Positions 1 through 9,328 are shown, counted from the first letter of the stretch. The stretch: 64,000 bases of DNA from Pelagivirga sediminicola (GCF_003072125.1 NZ_QCYH01000005.1:1-64000), one strand, 5' to 3'. The notes: a model not told the origin generated them from the sequence alone. Numbers and translations are program-made.

Positions 1-33
1 AGGTGGACGACTTTTACGCCGCCCGCAGCAGGC

Positions 34-117
34 TCATCCCGCCGCTACCGCGGCCGACTTTCGCACCGCCGTTCTCATGCGGGCGAAGGCAAAGCTGCTC
101 TTCAGTGTCAGTGTCAT
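34..117 (-). CDS. possible small basic peptide, 27 aa
   Basis: A 27-codon frame begins with ATG behind a well-spaced AAAGGA Shine-Dalgarno-like stretch on the minus strand. It encodes a short Arg/Lys/Ala-rich peptide starting MTLTLKSSFAF. The stop overlaps another ATG (ATGA) that opens a second frame of only seven codons. I recognise no family. The good ribosome site suggests the 5' end of a real gene that is either very small or interrupted. It lies in the accessory segment left of tRNA-Lys, so a truncated mobile-element gene is plausible. Confidence 0.2.
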   Translation of the reverse strand: MTLTLKSSFAFARMRTAVRKSAAVAAG

Positions 118-199
118 GTGTTCGGTCCTTTCTGGGGTGTCTGAGGGGACACTAGGTGGGCATTGAAAGCCTGGCAACATATTGTTTTCATTGCATTAA

Positions 200-553
200 C
201 GAGACAATCCCGCTGGCGGGAACACCAGCACAACCCCTGAAATTTCCACCTTCAAGTTCCACAACATTGAACTGCGAACAATCCTGATCGACGGCGAGCC
301 GTGGTTCTTGGCCGTGGATGTGTGTAAGGCGATTGGGGTCACTTCCCGCACCGCGTATCAGAAGCTGGCAGCGGATGAGCGCAGCACCGTACAACGGATG
401 TACTGTGGGTTACAGCCCGGTAAGCCGCTGGTGACTATCAATGAGCAGGGTCTCTACCGCCTGACCATGCGGTCCAACAAGTCGCAGGCCAAGGAGTTCC
501 AAGACTGGGTCACCGGAACCGTGCTGCCCGCTATCCGCAAGGATGGAGGCTGA
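200..553 (+). pseudogene. Bro-N domain (phage antirepressor-type) fragment
   Basis: The frame encodes a nearly complete Bro-N domain of about 110 residues: the N-terminal hairpin (TILIDGEPWF), the AVDVCKAIG core, the INEQGLYRL strand and the closing VLPAIRKDGG. Bro-N is the DNA-binding module of phage and virus BRO/antirepressor proteins and is normally followed by a second domain, which is absent because a stop follows at once. Between the upstream stop at 197 and the conserved core there is no ATG or GTG. The first TTG (308) would cut off the first strand. I therefore read it as a remnant with a lost start and lost C-terminal domain, although an unusual start codon (ATT at 242 or CTG at 272) cannot be excluded. 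Confidence 0.65.
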
Positions 554-1026
554 AGCTGGATAAAGGTCAGCACTATTGACTAATATGGGTGCTGCTGAGG
601 GATAGGTGCTCACCATCAGTAACTCTCTGACACCTAAACAGAGCGCCTTAAGAGCACCGTACAGGGCCGAAAGGCTCTTTAGACTAGGGGGTGGGGTGCG
701 GACGAGGCCTTACAGGCGCTGTGAGGCGCTTCCCCGCGCTCTACGGGCCTTCCAGAAAAAACCACACCCTTGGGAAAGCAGGCGCTATCATGCCGACCAG
801 CGGCGGCGGCGGCGGCGGAACCCCTGCCAGCTACAACGCCAGCGCCCCCCGGAGAACCGAACGGGCACCTGAAAGACGACCGAAAGGCCCCGCTTGGCTG
901 GCCCAGATCGGCCCGCTTGGGCACCGAGGGGCAGATTTGAGGCAGTGCCTTGATAACTCACAACAAAATCAATTAACACACACAGGGATTTCCGATTAAC
1001 CCACACCTTAGGATAGGTGCGAATGG
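554..1026. other. accessory spacer without an assignable gene
   Basis: No convincing gene is visible. The best candidate is a plus-strand frame at 790-999 (69 codons from ATG) whose product begins MPTSGGGGGGTP and is then Arg/Pro-rich. It resembles no family I know and has only a weak ribosome site. Base composition and reading-frame quality differ from the chromosomal backbone right of tRNA-Lys. Together with the neighbouring fragments this looks like eroded mobile-element DNA. Confidence 0.4.
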
Positions 1027-1105
1027 AAGGTTATGTAAGGTTACATGTTAAGGTGAACCATAAGGCCTCCCTTAAAGGTTCCCGTTAAGGTTCACCCTAG
1101 GGTTC
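1027..1105 (+). repeat. iteron-like array of AAGGTT units
   Basis: Seven imperfect copies of AAGGTT or close variants start at 1027, 1037, 1050, 1062, 1075, 1087 and 1099, mostly 12-13 bases apart. The flanks also contain the inverted pair GGTGAACC (1052-1059) and GGTTCACC (1089-1096). Regular short repeats of this kind are typical of initiator- or repressor-binding arrays in plasmids and phages. No replication initiator gene is visible in the window, so the role is inferred only from the pattern. Confidence 0.45.
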
Positions 1106-1443
1106 ATCTCTATCATCATCTATCACATACACCTTCTACATACAGCTTCATGCTAAGTTGATGAGGAGGAGGATGGAGGAGGTAACACCCTCGCATGGTC
1201 GATCAGGCACCGACAGTGCCCCGTGTGGTCTCCCCTTTGCCGAACCGAAGCGTGGCGTCATGCGCGCGGCGTCGAGCGAGTCCACCACGGCGAAGAAGTC
1301 GCACGCCCAGGCCGTCCGATCCGTTTCCAAATCGGCAAGGGGTGCTGCCCGGGGTCCACCATCTCGGCCAAAGGTGCCGGCGGCGGTCATCACGAGAGGG
1401 TTGAAGGATTCGCGGAGGAGGGAGATCCGTCCATCCTCACCGA
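1106..1443. other. accessory spacer, no assignable gene
   Basis: Several frames are open on both strands because the sequence becomes GC-rich, but none gives a recognisable protein. The minus-strand frame at 1148-1393 has the most protein-like composition (it includes the stretch AWACDFFAVVDSL), yet I cannot assign it. The segment leads directly into the helicase fragment on the plus strand. Confidence 0.35.
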
Positions 1444-1769
1444 AGCGAACAGCGTGATGCGCTGCGAATCGTGCAGTACGACTCTTGCCGCGGAATCGAA
1501 GGCTGGACCGTCATCAACTATGCTTTCGACGATTTCTTTGACGACAAGTACCAGCAATGGTTGGACGCGCCTCAAGAACTTGGCGGGCTGTTCGATACCC
1601 CGGAGGGTCTGGCCGCCGCGTTTGCAGCGCAGTGACCATGATCCCTTTGACCCGCGCCATGGACACTCTCGTCATCAATCTCTCCAAACGCCCTTCCGGA
1701 CTCAAGGATGTGCTAGGGAAGGTATATGAAGGCCGTCAGAACTTCATTGAGTCGACCTACGTCGACTGA
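1444..1769 (+). pseudogene. C-terminal fragment of a superfamily I (UvrD-like) helicase, frameshifted
   Basis: Two consecutive frames each encode part of one helicase tail. The first (1444-1635) contains VQYDSCRGIEGWTV, which resembles the 'SCRGLEGW' motif of a UvrD-like C-terminal ATP-binding domain. The second (from about 1632 to 1769, +1 frame) contains MIPLTRAMDTLVINL, matching the following conserved block 'PLTRAxDTLVI'. They are separated by an in-frame TGA and a frame change at 1632-1638. The N-terminal helicase domains are missing upstream. I read this as a decayed gene end, perhaps from the element that inserted next to tRNA-Lys. The family assignment rests on remembered motifs, not a search. 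Confidence 0.55.
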
Positions 1770-1820
1770 TGTTGAGACGTTGAAAGACCACGACACCCTG
1801 AGCCAGGAAAATGGTAGTGA

Positions 1821-1934
1821 GATACAAATTGCGCAGCAACTTGGGTGCGCATGCTTGTGGAAACTCTTGCTGACCATTGCGGCGAAAAGCCTGCCACTTG
1901 TGGCAGACTCCTGTGACGCATCACAATTTGTATC
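1821..1934. repeat. 11-bp inverted repeat next to tRNA-Lys
   Basis: GATACAAATTG at 1821-1831 is the exact reverse complement of CAATTTGTATC at 1924-1934, which ends two bases before the CCA end of tRNA-Lys. The 92-base interior includes the tRNA terminator hairpin. Exact arms next to a tRNA 3' end are reminiscent of integrase core sites, but they could also be an extended precursor-RNA stem. Confidence 0.5.
1884..1906 (-). terminator. likely terminator of tRNA-Lys
   Basis: Read on the minus strand, CTGCCACAAGTGGCAG forms a six-pair hairpin with a four-base loop, followed by GCTTTTCG. It sits about 30 bases beyond the tRNA-Lys 3' end in the right orientation. The T-tract is short. Confidence 0.5.
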
Positions 1935-1936
1935 AG

Positions 1937-2012
1937 TGGTGAGCCGTGCAGGATTCGAACCTGCGACCCACTGATTAAAAGTCAGTTGCTCTACCAACTG
2001 AGCTAACGGCCC
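1937..2012 (-). tRNA. tRNA-Lys (anticodon TTT)
   Basis: The minus strand folds into a complete 76-base cloverleaf: a seven-pair acceptor stem (GGGCCGT with ACGGCTC), a D arm with AGCTCAGTTGGTAGAGC, an anticodon loop CTTTTAA giving TTT, and a TTCGAAT T-loop. The terminal CCA is encoded. The 3' end faces the accessory segment at 1-1936, and tRNA 3' ends are common integration targets. The 5' side borders dapF, which is divergent. Confidence 0.95.
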
Positions 2013-2120
2013 ACTAGGTGGCGTAATTAGAAAGACACGTCCCGGGGGTCAACCCCAATTCGGACGCCAAAGCTGCGCAATCGCTGGATTCCTTTCAGAC
2101 AGAGGTTTATACGCCGCCGC

Positions 2121-2954
2121 ATGGCACCGCACGCACCCTCCGATCTGGCCTTCATGAAGATGCATGGCCTTGGCAACGACTTTGTCGTGCTGGACGCGCG
2201 CGACCGGGATCTGGCTGTCACTGCCGAGCTGGCGCGCGCCCTGGGCGATCGGCGGCGTGGCATCGGGTTTGACCAACTGGCGGTCATCACGGCAGGCGCC
2301 GGGGACGCGCATCTGGCGTTCTGGAACACTGACGGCAGCGTTGCGGGCGCCTGCGGCAACGCCACGCGCTGCATCGCGCGATACCTGATGGACGAAAGCG
2401 GCGCGGGCGCCGTGCATCTGACCACCGCGCGCGTCGATCTTCATGCGCGTGATGCGGGGGGCGGGTTGACATCCGTCAACATGGGCGCGCCGCAGCTGGA
2501 CTGGCAGGAGATCCCGCTGGCCGAGGCGATGGATACGCTGGAATTGCCGATCGAGGGCGGGCCCGTCGCCACCGGCATGGGCAATCCGCATTGCAGCTTT
2601 TTCGTCCCCGACGCCGAGGCGATCCCGCTGGACCAGTTCGGCCCGCGCTACGAGCATCATCCGCTGTTCCCCGAGCGCACGAATGTGCAGATCGCCAGCA
2701 TCATCGGCCCCGATCACATCCGCATGCGCGTGTGGGAGCGGGGCGCGGGGCTGACGCTTGCGTCCGGGTCCTCCTCCTGCGCGGTCGCCGTGGCGGCGGC
2801 CCGGCGGGGGCTGACCGGGCGCGCCGTGCGCGTGGATCTGGACGGCGGCACGCTGATGGTCGACTGGCGCGAGGATGGCGTCTGGATGACCGGCCCGACG
2901 ATGCATGTGGCCAGCGGCACGCTGACCGCGCAGTTTCTGGAGAGTTTGCAATGA
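2121..2954 (+). CDS. dapF: diaminopimelate epimerase DapF
   Basis: Interconverts LL- and meso-diaminopimelate in the cytoplasm, the penultimate lysine step and the source of meso-DAP for peptidoglycan. The 277-residue product is of normal length. It shows the N-terminal KMHGLGNDF signature, the first catalytic cysteine in ACGNATRC (Cys78), and the second in SGSSSCA (Cys220), where many family members have GSGACA-like glycine-rich sequences. Both halves of the two-domain fold appear present. An internal ATG at codon 12 would also keep the catalytic core, so the exact start is uncertain. The stop overlaps the start of mtaB (ATGA), so the two genes should be translationally coupled. dapB lies far away at 51324-52133. 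Confidence 0.95.
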   Translation: MAPHAPSDLAFMKMHGLGNDFVVLDARDRDLAVTAELARALGDRRRGIGFDQLAVITAGAGDAHLAFWNTDGSVAGACGNATRCIARYLMDESGAGAVHLTTARVDLHARDAGGGLTSVNMGAPQLDWQEIPLAEAMDTLELPIEGGPVATGMGNPHCSFFVPDAEAIPLDQFGPRYEHHPLFPERTNVQIASIIGPDHIRMRVWERGAGLTLASGSSSCAVAVAAARRGLTGRAVRVDLDGGTLMVDWREDGVWMTGPTMHVASGTLTAQFLESLQ

Positions 2955-4201
2955 GCGCGCCGATCTTCTCCAACCATGGCTGCCGCCTCAACGCCTATGA
3001 AACCGAGGCGATGAAGGAACTGGCCGCCGAGGCGGGGCTGGAGGGCGCCGTTGTCGTCAACACCTGCGCCGTGACGTCCGAGGCGGTGCGCAAGGCCCGG
3101 CAAGACATCCGCCGCCTGCGCCGCGACAACCCGGATGCGCGCATCATCGTCACCGGCTGCGCGGCCCAGACCGAGCCTGCGACATTTTCCGCCATGCCCG
3201 AGGTCGACGCCGTCATCGGCAATACCGAAAAGATGCAGGCCAGCACGTGGTCCGGCCTTGCCGGCGATTTCGGGACGGAGCCGGTGCAGGTCGACGATAT
3301 CATGTCCGTCACCGAAACCGCGGGCCATCTGATCGACGGGTTCGGCACGCGCAGCCGCGCCTATGTGCAGGTGCAGAACGGCTGCGATCATCGCTGCACG
3401 TTTTGCATTATCCCCTACGGTCGCGGCAATTCGCGCAGCGTCCCGGCGGGCGTCGTGGTGGACCAGATCAAGCGGCTGGTGCAGCGCGGCTATAACGAGG
3501 TGGTGCTGACCGGGGTGGATCTGACCTCATGGGGCGCGGACTTGCCGGGCGGGCCGCGCCTCGGCGATCTGGTCATGCGCATCTTGCGGCTGGTCCCGGA
3601 TCTGCCGCGCCTGCGAATCAGCTCGATCGATTCGATCGAGGTGGACGAGAACCTGATGCAGGCCATCGCGACCGAATCGCGGCTGATGCCGCATCTGCAT
3701 CTGAGCCTGCAACATGGCGACGATCTGATTCTCAAGCGGATGAAGCGGCGCCACTTGCGCGACGATGCGATCCGCTTTGCCGAAGAGGCGCGGCGCCTGC
3801 GCCCCGAGATGACCTTCGGTGCCGACATCATTGCCGGTTTCCCGACCGAGACAGAGGCACATTTCGAAAATTCCCTCGCGCTGGTGCGCGAATGCGATCT
3901 GACATGGCTGCACGTCTTTCCCTACTCGCCGCGCCCCGGCACGCCCGCCGCGCGGATGCCGCAGGTGAACGGCGCGGCCATCAAGGCGCGCGCGGCGCGG
4001 TTGCGCCGCGCGGGCGACGCGCAGGTTGCGCGGCATCTGGCGGGGCAGGTGGGGCGCGATCACGCGGTTCTGATGGAAAACCCCCATATGGGCCGGACCG
4101 AGCAATTCACCGAGGTTGCCTTTGACGCGCCGCGCCCAGAAGGGCGGATCGTGGCTGCGCATATCACCGGCGCGCGCGGCGCGCAGCTGGTCGCGGCCTG
4201 A
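2951..4201 (+). CDS. mtaB: tRNA t6A37 methylthiotransferase MtaB
   Basis: Radical-SAM enzyme that adds a methylthio group to N6-threonylcarbamoyladenosine at position 37 of ANN-decoding tRNAs. The 416-residue protein has the N-terminal UPF0004 domain with three cluster cysteines (Cys11, Cys39, Cys70) and the radical-SAM CxxxCxxC as CDHRCTFC (Cys145, 149, 152). A C-terminal region of about 60 residues fits a TRAM-type tail. The frame is open far upstream, but the ATG overlapping the dapF stop gives the family's usual N-terminus. The adjacent dapF-mtaB order is one I associate with Rhodobacterales. The stop overlaps the next start by one base. Confidence 0.93.
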   Translation: MSAPIFSNHGCRLNAYETEAMKELAAEAGLEGAVVVNTCAVTSEAVRKARQDIRRLRRDNPDARIIVTGCAAQTEPATFSAMPEVDAVIGNTEKMQASTWSGLAGDFGTEPVQVDDIMSVTETAGHLIDGFGTRSRAYVQVQNGCDHRCTFCIIPYGRGNSRSVPAGVVVDQIKRLVQRGYNEVVLTGVDLTSWGADLPGGPRLGDLVMRILRLVPDLPRLRISSIDSIEVDENLMQAIATESRLMPHLHLSLQHGDDLILKRMKRRHLRDDAIRFAEEARRLRPEMTFGADIIAGFPTETEAHFENSLALVRECDLTWLHVFPYSPRPGTPAARMPQVNGAAIKARAARLRRAGDAQVARHLAGQVGRDHAVLMENPHMGRTEQFTEVAFDAPRPEGRIVAAHITGARGAQLVAA

Positions 4202-4809
4202 TGCATCCAAATCCCGTCTATCGCGTGGCAACCGCCGCCTTCAATCTGGACTTCGCGCGGCATCAGGGCTTTGGCATGCTGGCGGTGGCCGCGGCGGGCG
4301 CGCCGCTGGTCAGCCATGTCCCCTTTGTTCTGAATAAGGCGGGCGATGTGGCCGATTTCCACCTCGTGCGCTCGAACCCCATCGCGCGGCTTGGCGCGGC
4401 GCCTGCGCGGCTGGCGGTGCAGGGGCCGCATTCCTATATCTCGCCCGATTGGTACGGGATGCCCGATCAGGTGCCGACGTGGAACTATGTCGCCGTGCAT
4501 CTGGTGGGCGACATCACCCTGCGCCCCGAGGCCGAGCTGCGCGCGCTGCTGGATCGCCAGTCGGCCGCGCATGAGGACAGGCTGCTGCCCAAGACGCCGT
4601 GGACCGCCGCCAAGATGACGCCCGATACCCTCGACCGGATGATGCGCCAGATCGTGCCATGCCGGATGACCATCACCGAGGTGCACGGCACCTGGAAGCT
4701 GAACCAGAACAAGCCGGAGGCGGCGCGCCTGTCGGCTGCGGATAACGTGGACGCCTATGGCATGGGCCAGGAAACCGCGCTGCTCGCGGCGCTGATGCGC
4801 GGCGCCTGA
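4201..4809 (+). CDS. PaiB-family FMN-binding protein
   Basis: A 202-residue protein of the PaiB (FMN-binding split-barrel) family. It starts MHPNPVYRV, shows the SHVPFVLN strand typical of the flavin-binding barrel, then SYISPDWYG, and ends with a helical KLNQNKPEAARL segment characteristic of the family. Bacillus PaiB is described as a negative regulator of sporulation and protease genes. In proteobacteria the family has no firm role and may simply bind a flavin. The ATG overlaps the mtaB stop (TGATG), placing it in the same transcript. No DNA-binding domain is visible, so the regulator label should be treated with caution. Confidence 0.85.
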   Translation: MHPNPVYRVATAAFNLDFARHQGFGMLAVAAAGAPLVSHVPFVLNKAGDVADFHLVRSNPIARLGAAPARLAVQGPHSYISPDWYGMPDQVPTWNYVAVHLVGDITLRPEAELRALLDRQSAAHEDRLLPKTPWTAAKMTPDTLDRMMRQIVPCRMTITEVHGTWKLNQNKPEAARLSAADNVDAYGMGQETALLAALMRGA

Positions 4810-4878
4810 CCGCTCTGGACAGCGCCGGGGCGCGCTTTTACGGTGCCGCAAAAGGCGCCAGAAAAGGAGCGGACCCGC

Positions 4879-5481
4879 ATGAAACTGTTGATGGGCCCCA
4901 CATCGCCCTTTGCGCGCAAGGTTGCCGCGGTCATCCACGAACTGCAGCTGGCGGACCGAATCGAGCAAAGGATCGTCACGACAACCCCGCTGAAAAGCGA
5001 TCCGGGCGTGGTGGCTGCAAATCCGCTGGGCAAGATCCCGTCGCTGATCCGGGAGGATGGCTGCACGCTTTATGACAGCCGGGTGATCTGCCGATATCTC
5101 GATTCGCTGGTCGGCGGCACGCTTTATCCCAAGGCCCGCCAGTGGGAGACACTGACGCTGGAGGCGACGGGTGATGCGATCATGGATGCCGGTGTGTCGA
5201 TGATCTACGAGCTGCGGATGCGCCCCGACGACAAGCAATGGGATGGCTGGATGGACGCGCAATGGGCCAAGATCACCGCCGCCATGGACGCGCTGGAGGG
5301 CCGCTGGATGAGCCATCTGGCAGGGCCGCTGGACATCGGCCAGATCTCGGTCGCCTGCGCGCTCAGCTATATCGAGTTCCGGCACGGCCACCGTGAATGG
5401 CGCGCCGCGCGCCCACAGTTGGCCACGTGGCTGGACGTGTTCTGCAAACGCGAGAGCATGCAAAAAACCCGGCCTGAATGA
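4879..5481 (+). CDS. glutathione S-transferase family protein
   Basis: A 200-residue GST-like protein. The N-terminal thioredoxin-fold half begins MKLLMGPTSPFARKV, with a serine/threonine near the expected catalytic site, and contains NPLGKIPSL with the cis-proline loop, then YDSRVICRYLD. The C-terminal half is helical. The ATG at 4879 follows AAAGGAGC with good spacing, and an upstream GTG at 4843 lacks one. The family conjugates glutathione to electrophiles, but the substrate cannot be predicted. The stop codon lies inside the hairpin of the downstream terminator, so translation to the end of the gene would run into that hairpin. Confidence 0.85.
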   Translation: MKLLMGPTSPFARKVAAVIHELQLADRIEQRIVTTTPLKSDPGVVAANPLGKIPSLIREDGCTLYDSRVICRYLDSLVGGTLYPKARQWETLTLEATGDAIMDAGVSMIYELRMRPDDKQWDGWMDAQWAKITAAMDALEGRWMSHLAGPLDIGQISVACALSYIEFRHGHREWRAARPQLATWLDVFCKRESMQKTRPE

Positions 5482-5494
5482 GGCCGGGTTTGAC
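5462..5494. terminator. bidirectional intrinsic terminator
   Basis: AACCCGGCCTGAATGAGGCCGGGTTT forms a stable nine- to eleven-pair stem flanked by A-rich sequence on the left and T residues on the right, so it can end transcription from both sides. It separates the convergent GST gene and outer-membrane protein gene. Confidence 0.8.
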
Positions 5495-5517
5495 ATCGCG
5501 ATAGCGGTGGAGGCAGA

Positions 5518-6198
5518 TCAGAAGCTGTAGCTGACGCCGATGTTGACGGCATGCGTGACCAGCTCGGTGCGCAGCTTGCCGTTTGCGCCGCCGGGATCGC
5601 CGTCGATCGTCACGTCATTATCCGACCACGTGATCTGATACTCGCCGAACAGCGCCCAGTTTTCGGTCAGCGAATATTTCATGCCCGCGATTCCGCGCAA
5701 GGCCAGCCCCGTCACCTCGTAATCATAGGTGCGGTTCGTCGCGCCGCTCGCCAGGATATCGACATGGGGAACGGCCACACCGATGCCCGCGCCGCCATAG
5801 GGCGTGAAGTTGCTGCCATTGAAGGCGCCCGGAAACCGTTTCATCACGTTGGCCGTGACGATGTTGTGCCCGTCGGTGAATTCCAGCCGGTCAAAGCCCA
5901 TCGCGCTCATGTCCGCAGTGCTGGCATAGGCCTTGGTATGGGTGCCCTCGATGCCGAAGCCGAGATTGTTCGCGGTCCACCAGATCGCGCGGCCACCGTA
6001 GTAAATGGGCGCGTCAAAGGATTTGCCTTCCCAGTCGACATTGCGGTTGATCGGGCCGCCGCCGTTCGGCATGAAGCCTGTCGCGTCGCTGTCGCTGGCG
6101 GTCTGTGTGCCCAGATAAAGGCTGAGCTCCAGCTCGGCGGCGGCGGGCGTGGCAAGCAGCAGCATCGCTGCGGTCGCGGTCTTGAGTGATTTCAGCAT
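5518..6198 (-). CDS. outer-membrane beta-barrel protein
   Basis: The 226-residue product begins with a signal peptide ([21 protein letters not shown], cleavage after AAA) and continues with alternating polar/hydrophobic strands rich in Gly and aromatic residues. It ends in VSYSF, the terminal phenylalanine signature read by the BAM complex. The size suits an eight-stranded barrel of the OmpA-like or opacity type. The start at 6198 is chosen because it places the signal peptide at the N-terminus; an ATG eight codons upstream is also possible. It is divergent from petABC. The function beyond an outer-membrane barrel cannot be stated. Confidence 0.8.
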   Translation of the reverse strand: MLKSLKTATAAMLLLATPAAAELELSLYLGTQTASDSDATGFMPNGGGPINRNVDWEGKSFDAPIYYGGRAIWWTANNLGFGIEGTHTKAYASTADMSAMGFDRLEFTDGHNIVTANVMKRFPGAFNGSNFTPYGGAGIGVAVPHVDILASGATNRTYDYEVTGLALRGIAGMKYSLTENWALFGEYQITWSDNDVTIDGDPGGANGKLRTELVTHAVNIGVSYSF

Positions 6199-6447
6199 CG
6201 GGGCGGCTTTCCGTTTGGGCATCAGGACGATGGTCGTGGCGTCGCCACATCTGCGCGCAGTCATACACCGGCCATGGCCCTGTCTCAAGCGCGACACATG
6301 CGCGCCCCCGGCAAGTGTGGGGCATTGGACACTGGACGGGCTGGCCAAGCCTCGCTAAAACCCACAGCGGAACAGTCGCGGGCATGGCTTGCGGCCCGAA
6401 AACCGCATGGGCCGCCGCAGGCGGTCTTCGACAATGGAGTATACCTC

Positions 6448-7032
6448 GTGTCCCACGCAGACGATCACGAAGGCACCCGGAGGGACTTCCTCTACTATGC
6501 CACAGCCGGCGCTGGCGCCGTCGCGACCGGCGCAGCCGTTTGGCCGCTGGTCAACCAGATGAACCCGTCGGCGGACGTGCAGGCGCTCAGCTCGATCCGG
6601 GTTGACGTGTCGGACGTCGAGGTCGGCACCCAGATCACGGTCAAGTATCTGGGCAAGCCCGTTTTTATCCGCCGCCGCAGCCAGGCCGAAATCGAGGCCG
6701 CGCGTGACGTTAACGTCGATTCGCTGATCGACCCGACATCGCAGAACCCCAACCTTGACGGCGTGCAGCCCGCAACGGACGCGAACCGCACCATCGCCAT
6801 GCCGGGCGCCGAGGGCGACGCGGCCGAGGAATGGCTGGTGATGATCGGTGTGTGCACCCATCTGGGCTGCGTGCCCATCGGGGACGGCGCGGGCGAGTTC
6901 GGCGGATGGTTCTGCCCCTGCCACGGCTCGCATTACGATACCGCCGGACGTATCCGCAAAGGCCCCGCGCCCGAGAATCTGTGGATTCCCATCGCAGAAT
7001 TTGCCGACGAATCAACGATCAAATTGGGATAA
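6448..7032 (+). CDS. petA: ubiquinol-cytochrome c reductase Rieske iron-sulfur subunit
   Basis: The [2Fe-2S] subunit of the cytochrome bc1 complex, which takes the first electron from ubiquinol. The 194-residue protein has a Tat-type N-terminus with RRDF at residues 11-14 and one membrane helix (about 15-35). The cluster motifs CTHLGC (Cys136, His138, Cys141) and CPCHGSHYD (Cys156, Cys158, His159) are intact. The start is taken as GTG, preceded by an AATGGAGT ribosome site; the longer open frame upstream has no such support. It is first in a petA-petB-petC operon with only 13 bases before petB. Confidence 0.95.
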   Translation: MSHADDHEGTRRDFLYYATAGAGAVATGAAVWPLVNQMNPSADVQALSSIRVDVSDVEVGTQITVKYLGKPVFIRRRSQAEIEAARDVNVDSLIDPTSQNPNLDGVQPATDANRTIAMPGAEGDAAEEWLVMIGVCTHLGCVPIGDGAGEFGGWFCPCHGSHYDTAGRIRKGPAPENLWIPIAEFADESTIKLG

Positions 7033-7045
7033 GGACACAAAATAG

Positions 7046-8389
7046 ATGGCTGGTATTCCGCACGATCATTACGAACCCGGCACGCGGGGCGAAAAGTGGC
7101 TTCACCGCCGCCTGCCCATTGTCGGGCTGCTTTATGACACATTGATGCTCCCGACACCCAAGAACCTCAACTGGATGTGGATCTGGGGCATCGTCCTGAC
7201 CTTCTGCCTTGTGCTGCAGATCGTCACCGGCATCGTTCTGGCGATGCATTATACGCCGCATATCGACTATGCCTTCGCATCGGTCGAACACATCATGCGC
7301 AACGTGAATGGCGGGCATTTCATCCGCTACCTGCACATGAACGGCGCCTCGCTGTTCTTCGTCGCCGTCTATCTGCACATTTTCCGCGGCCTCTATTACG
7401 GCTCCTACAAGGCCCCGCGCGAGATCACGTGGATCATCGGCATGTTGATCTATCTTGCGATGATGGCAACGGCCTTCATGGGCTACGTTCTGCCCTGGGG
7501 CCAGATGTCGTTCTGGGGTGCCACGGTGATTACCGGCCTCTTCGGTGCGATTCCCTTCATCGGCGAGCCGATCCAGACATGGCTGCTGGGCGGGCCTGCG
7601 GTGGACAACGCCACGCTGAACCGCTTCTTCAGCCTGCATTATCTGCTGCCCTTCATCATCGCGGCGCTGGTTGCGGTCCATATCTGGGCCTTCCACAGCA
7701 CGGGCAACAACAACCCGACCGGCGTCGAAGTGCGCCGCACCTCGAAGGCCGAGGCGGAAAAGGACACCGTGCCTTTCTGGCCCTACTTCGTGATGAAGGA
7801 TCTGTTCGCGCTGGCCGTGATTCTGGCCGTCTTCTTTGCCATCGTCGGCTTCATGCCCAACTATCTGGGCCACCCCGACAACTATATCGAGGCGGATGCC
7901 CTCGTGACGCCCGCGCATATCGTGCCTGAATGGTACTTCCTGCCCTTCTACGCGATCCTGCGTGCCTTTACCGGCGATGTCTGGGTCGTGATCGCGGCAA
8001 GCTGGATCACCGGCGGTATCATCGATGCCAAGTTCTTTGGCGTGCTGGCGATGTTCGGCGCGATCGCGGTCATGGCGCTGGCGCCCTGGCTGGACACATC
8101 AGGCGTGCGGTCGGGCCGGTATCGCCCGATGTTCAAGTGGTGGTTCGGCCTGCTGTGCCTGGATTTCATGGTGCTGATGTGGGCAGGGGCCATGCCGGCC
8201 GAAGGGATCTATGGGGTCATCTCGCTGATCGCGTCGGCCTATTGGTTCGCCTACTTCCTGATCATCCTGCCGCTTCTGGGCGTGATCGAGAAGCCGCTGC
8301 CGCAGCCCGCGACGATCGAGGACGATTTCAATGCGCATTACGACGCGCAGACCGGTGGCACGCATACCATCGTCAAACCTGCCGAATGA
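7046..8389 (+). CDS. petB: cytochrome b of the bc1 complex
   Basis: Membrane core of the bc1 complex, carrying hemes bL and bH and the quinol-oxidising and quinone-reducing sites. The 447-residue length is that of the full-length, eight-helix bacterial cytochrome b. Visible landmarks are the early WMWIWG segment, histidine-containing helices ([10 protein letters not shown] and the [11 protein letters not shown] region) and [10 protein letters not shown], the PEWY motif of the Qo site. It lies between petA and petC in the same operon. Confidence 0.97.
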   Translation: MAGIPHDHYEPGTRGEKWLHRRLPIVGLLYDTLMLPTPKNLNWMWIWGIVLTFCLVLQIVTGIVLAMHYTPHIDYAFASVEHIMRNVNGGHFIRYLHMNGASLFFVAVYLHIFRGLYYGSYKAPREITWIIGMLIYLAMMATAFMGYVLPWGQMSFWGATVITGLFGAIPFIGEPIQTWLLGGPAVDNATLNRFFSLHYLLPFIIAALVAVHIWAFHSTGNNNPTGVEVRRTSKAEAEKDTVPFWPYFVMKDLFALAVILAVFFAIVGFMPNYLGHPDNYIEADALVTPAHIVPEWYFLPFYAILRAFTGDVWVVIAASWITGGIIDAKFFGVLAMFGAIAVMALAPWLDTSGVRSGRYRPMFKWWFGLLCLDFMVLMWAGAMPAEGIYGVISLIASAYWFAYFLIILPLLGVIEKPLPQPATIEDDFNAHYDAQTGGTHTIVKPAE

Positions 8390-8397
8390 GAGGGGAC

Positions 8398-9267
8398 ATG
8401 AAAACAATGTTCAGTAAAATTGGCGCGCCTCTGGCCGTCGCCGCCGCACTCTCGGTCGCAGCGATTTCGGGGCAGGTGGCCAATGCCGCCGGTGCCGGTG
8501 TGCATATGGAGGATGTCGATTTTTCCTTCGAGGGCCCGTTCGGCAAGTTCGACACGCTGCAACTGCAGCGCGGCCTGAAAGTGTATACCGAGATCTGCGC
8601 AGCCTGCCACGGCCTGCAATATGTGCCCCTGCGCACCCTGCATGACGAGGGCGGCCCGCAGTTGCCGGAGGATCAGGTGCGCGCCTATGCCAGCCAGTTC
8701 GAGGTCTTCGACGAAGAGCTGGACGATTTCCGCGAGGCGAAGGCATCGGACCGTTTTCCGATGTCCAACCTCGAAACCGCGCCTGACCTGTCGCTCATGG
8801 CGAAAAAGCGGGCCGGCTTCCACGGCCCCTACGGCACCGGCATCAACCAGCTGCTCAAGGGGATCGGCGGCCCGGAGTATATCTATACCCTGCTGGTCAG
8901 CTACCACGACGCGCCCGATTGCGCGCCCGAGGATTTTCCCGGAAGCTATAACTCGGCCTTCGCATCGGGCGGTTTCCCCGACGAGTGCAAGGACGAGGCC
9001 GGGAATCACACGGTGCCCGGCAGCTGGATTTCGATGGCGCAACCCCTCTGGGGGGACGATGTCACCTATGACGACGGCCATGAAGCCACGATCGAAGCGG
9101 AAGCCAAGGACGTGGCCGCATTCCTGATGTGGACCGCGGAGCCCAAGCTGATGGCCCGCAAATATGCCGGCCTGACGGGCGTGTTGTTCCTGACCGTGCT
9201 TTCGGTCCTGCTCTACCTGACAAACAAGCGCATCTGGGCGCCCATCAAGGGTAGGAAAAAGCACTAA
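8398..9267 (+). CDS. petC: cytochrome c1 of the bc1 complex
   Basis: Membrane-anchored c-type cytochrome that passes electrons from the Rieske centre to cytochrome c or cy. The 289-residue protein has a cleavable signal peptide (residues 1 to about 30), a single heme-binding CAACH (Cys67, Cys70, His71), [13 protein letters not shown] in the region leading to the axial-ligand domain, and a C-terminal membrane anchor ([16 protein letters not shown]) followed by a Lys-rich tail. The start at 8398 is eight bases after the petB stop and follows GAGAGGGG. It ends just before a strong terminator, closing the petABC operon. Confidence 0.96.
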   Translation: MKTMFSKIGAPLAVAAALSVAAISGQVANAAGAGVHMEDVDFSFEGPFGKFDTLQLQRGLKVYTEICAACHGLQYVPLRTLHDEGGPQLPEDQVRAYASQFEVFDEELDDFREAKASDRFPMSNLETAPDLSLMAKKRAGFHGPYGTGINQLLKGIGGPEYIYTLLVSYHDAPDCAPEDFPGSYNSAFASGGFPDECKDEAGNHTVPGSWISMAQPLWGDDVTYDDGHEATIEAEAKDVAAFLMWTAEPKLMARKYAGLTGVLFLTVLSVLLYLTNKRIWAPIKGRKKH

Positions 9268-9294
9268 CCAAGCCGGATCTGCCCCCCGGATTCA

Positions 9295-9328
9295 AACCCC
9301 GCTCGCCCCGGCGAGCGGGGTTTTTTCG
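9295..9328 (+). terminator. intrinsic terminator of petABC
   Basis: AACCCCGCTCGCC / GGCGAGCGGGGTTTTTT forms a near-perfect GC-rich stem with a very short loop followed by six T residues, 28 bases past petC. Confidence 0.92.
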
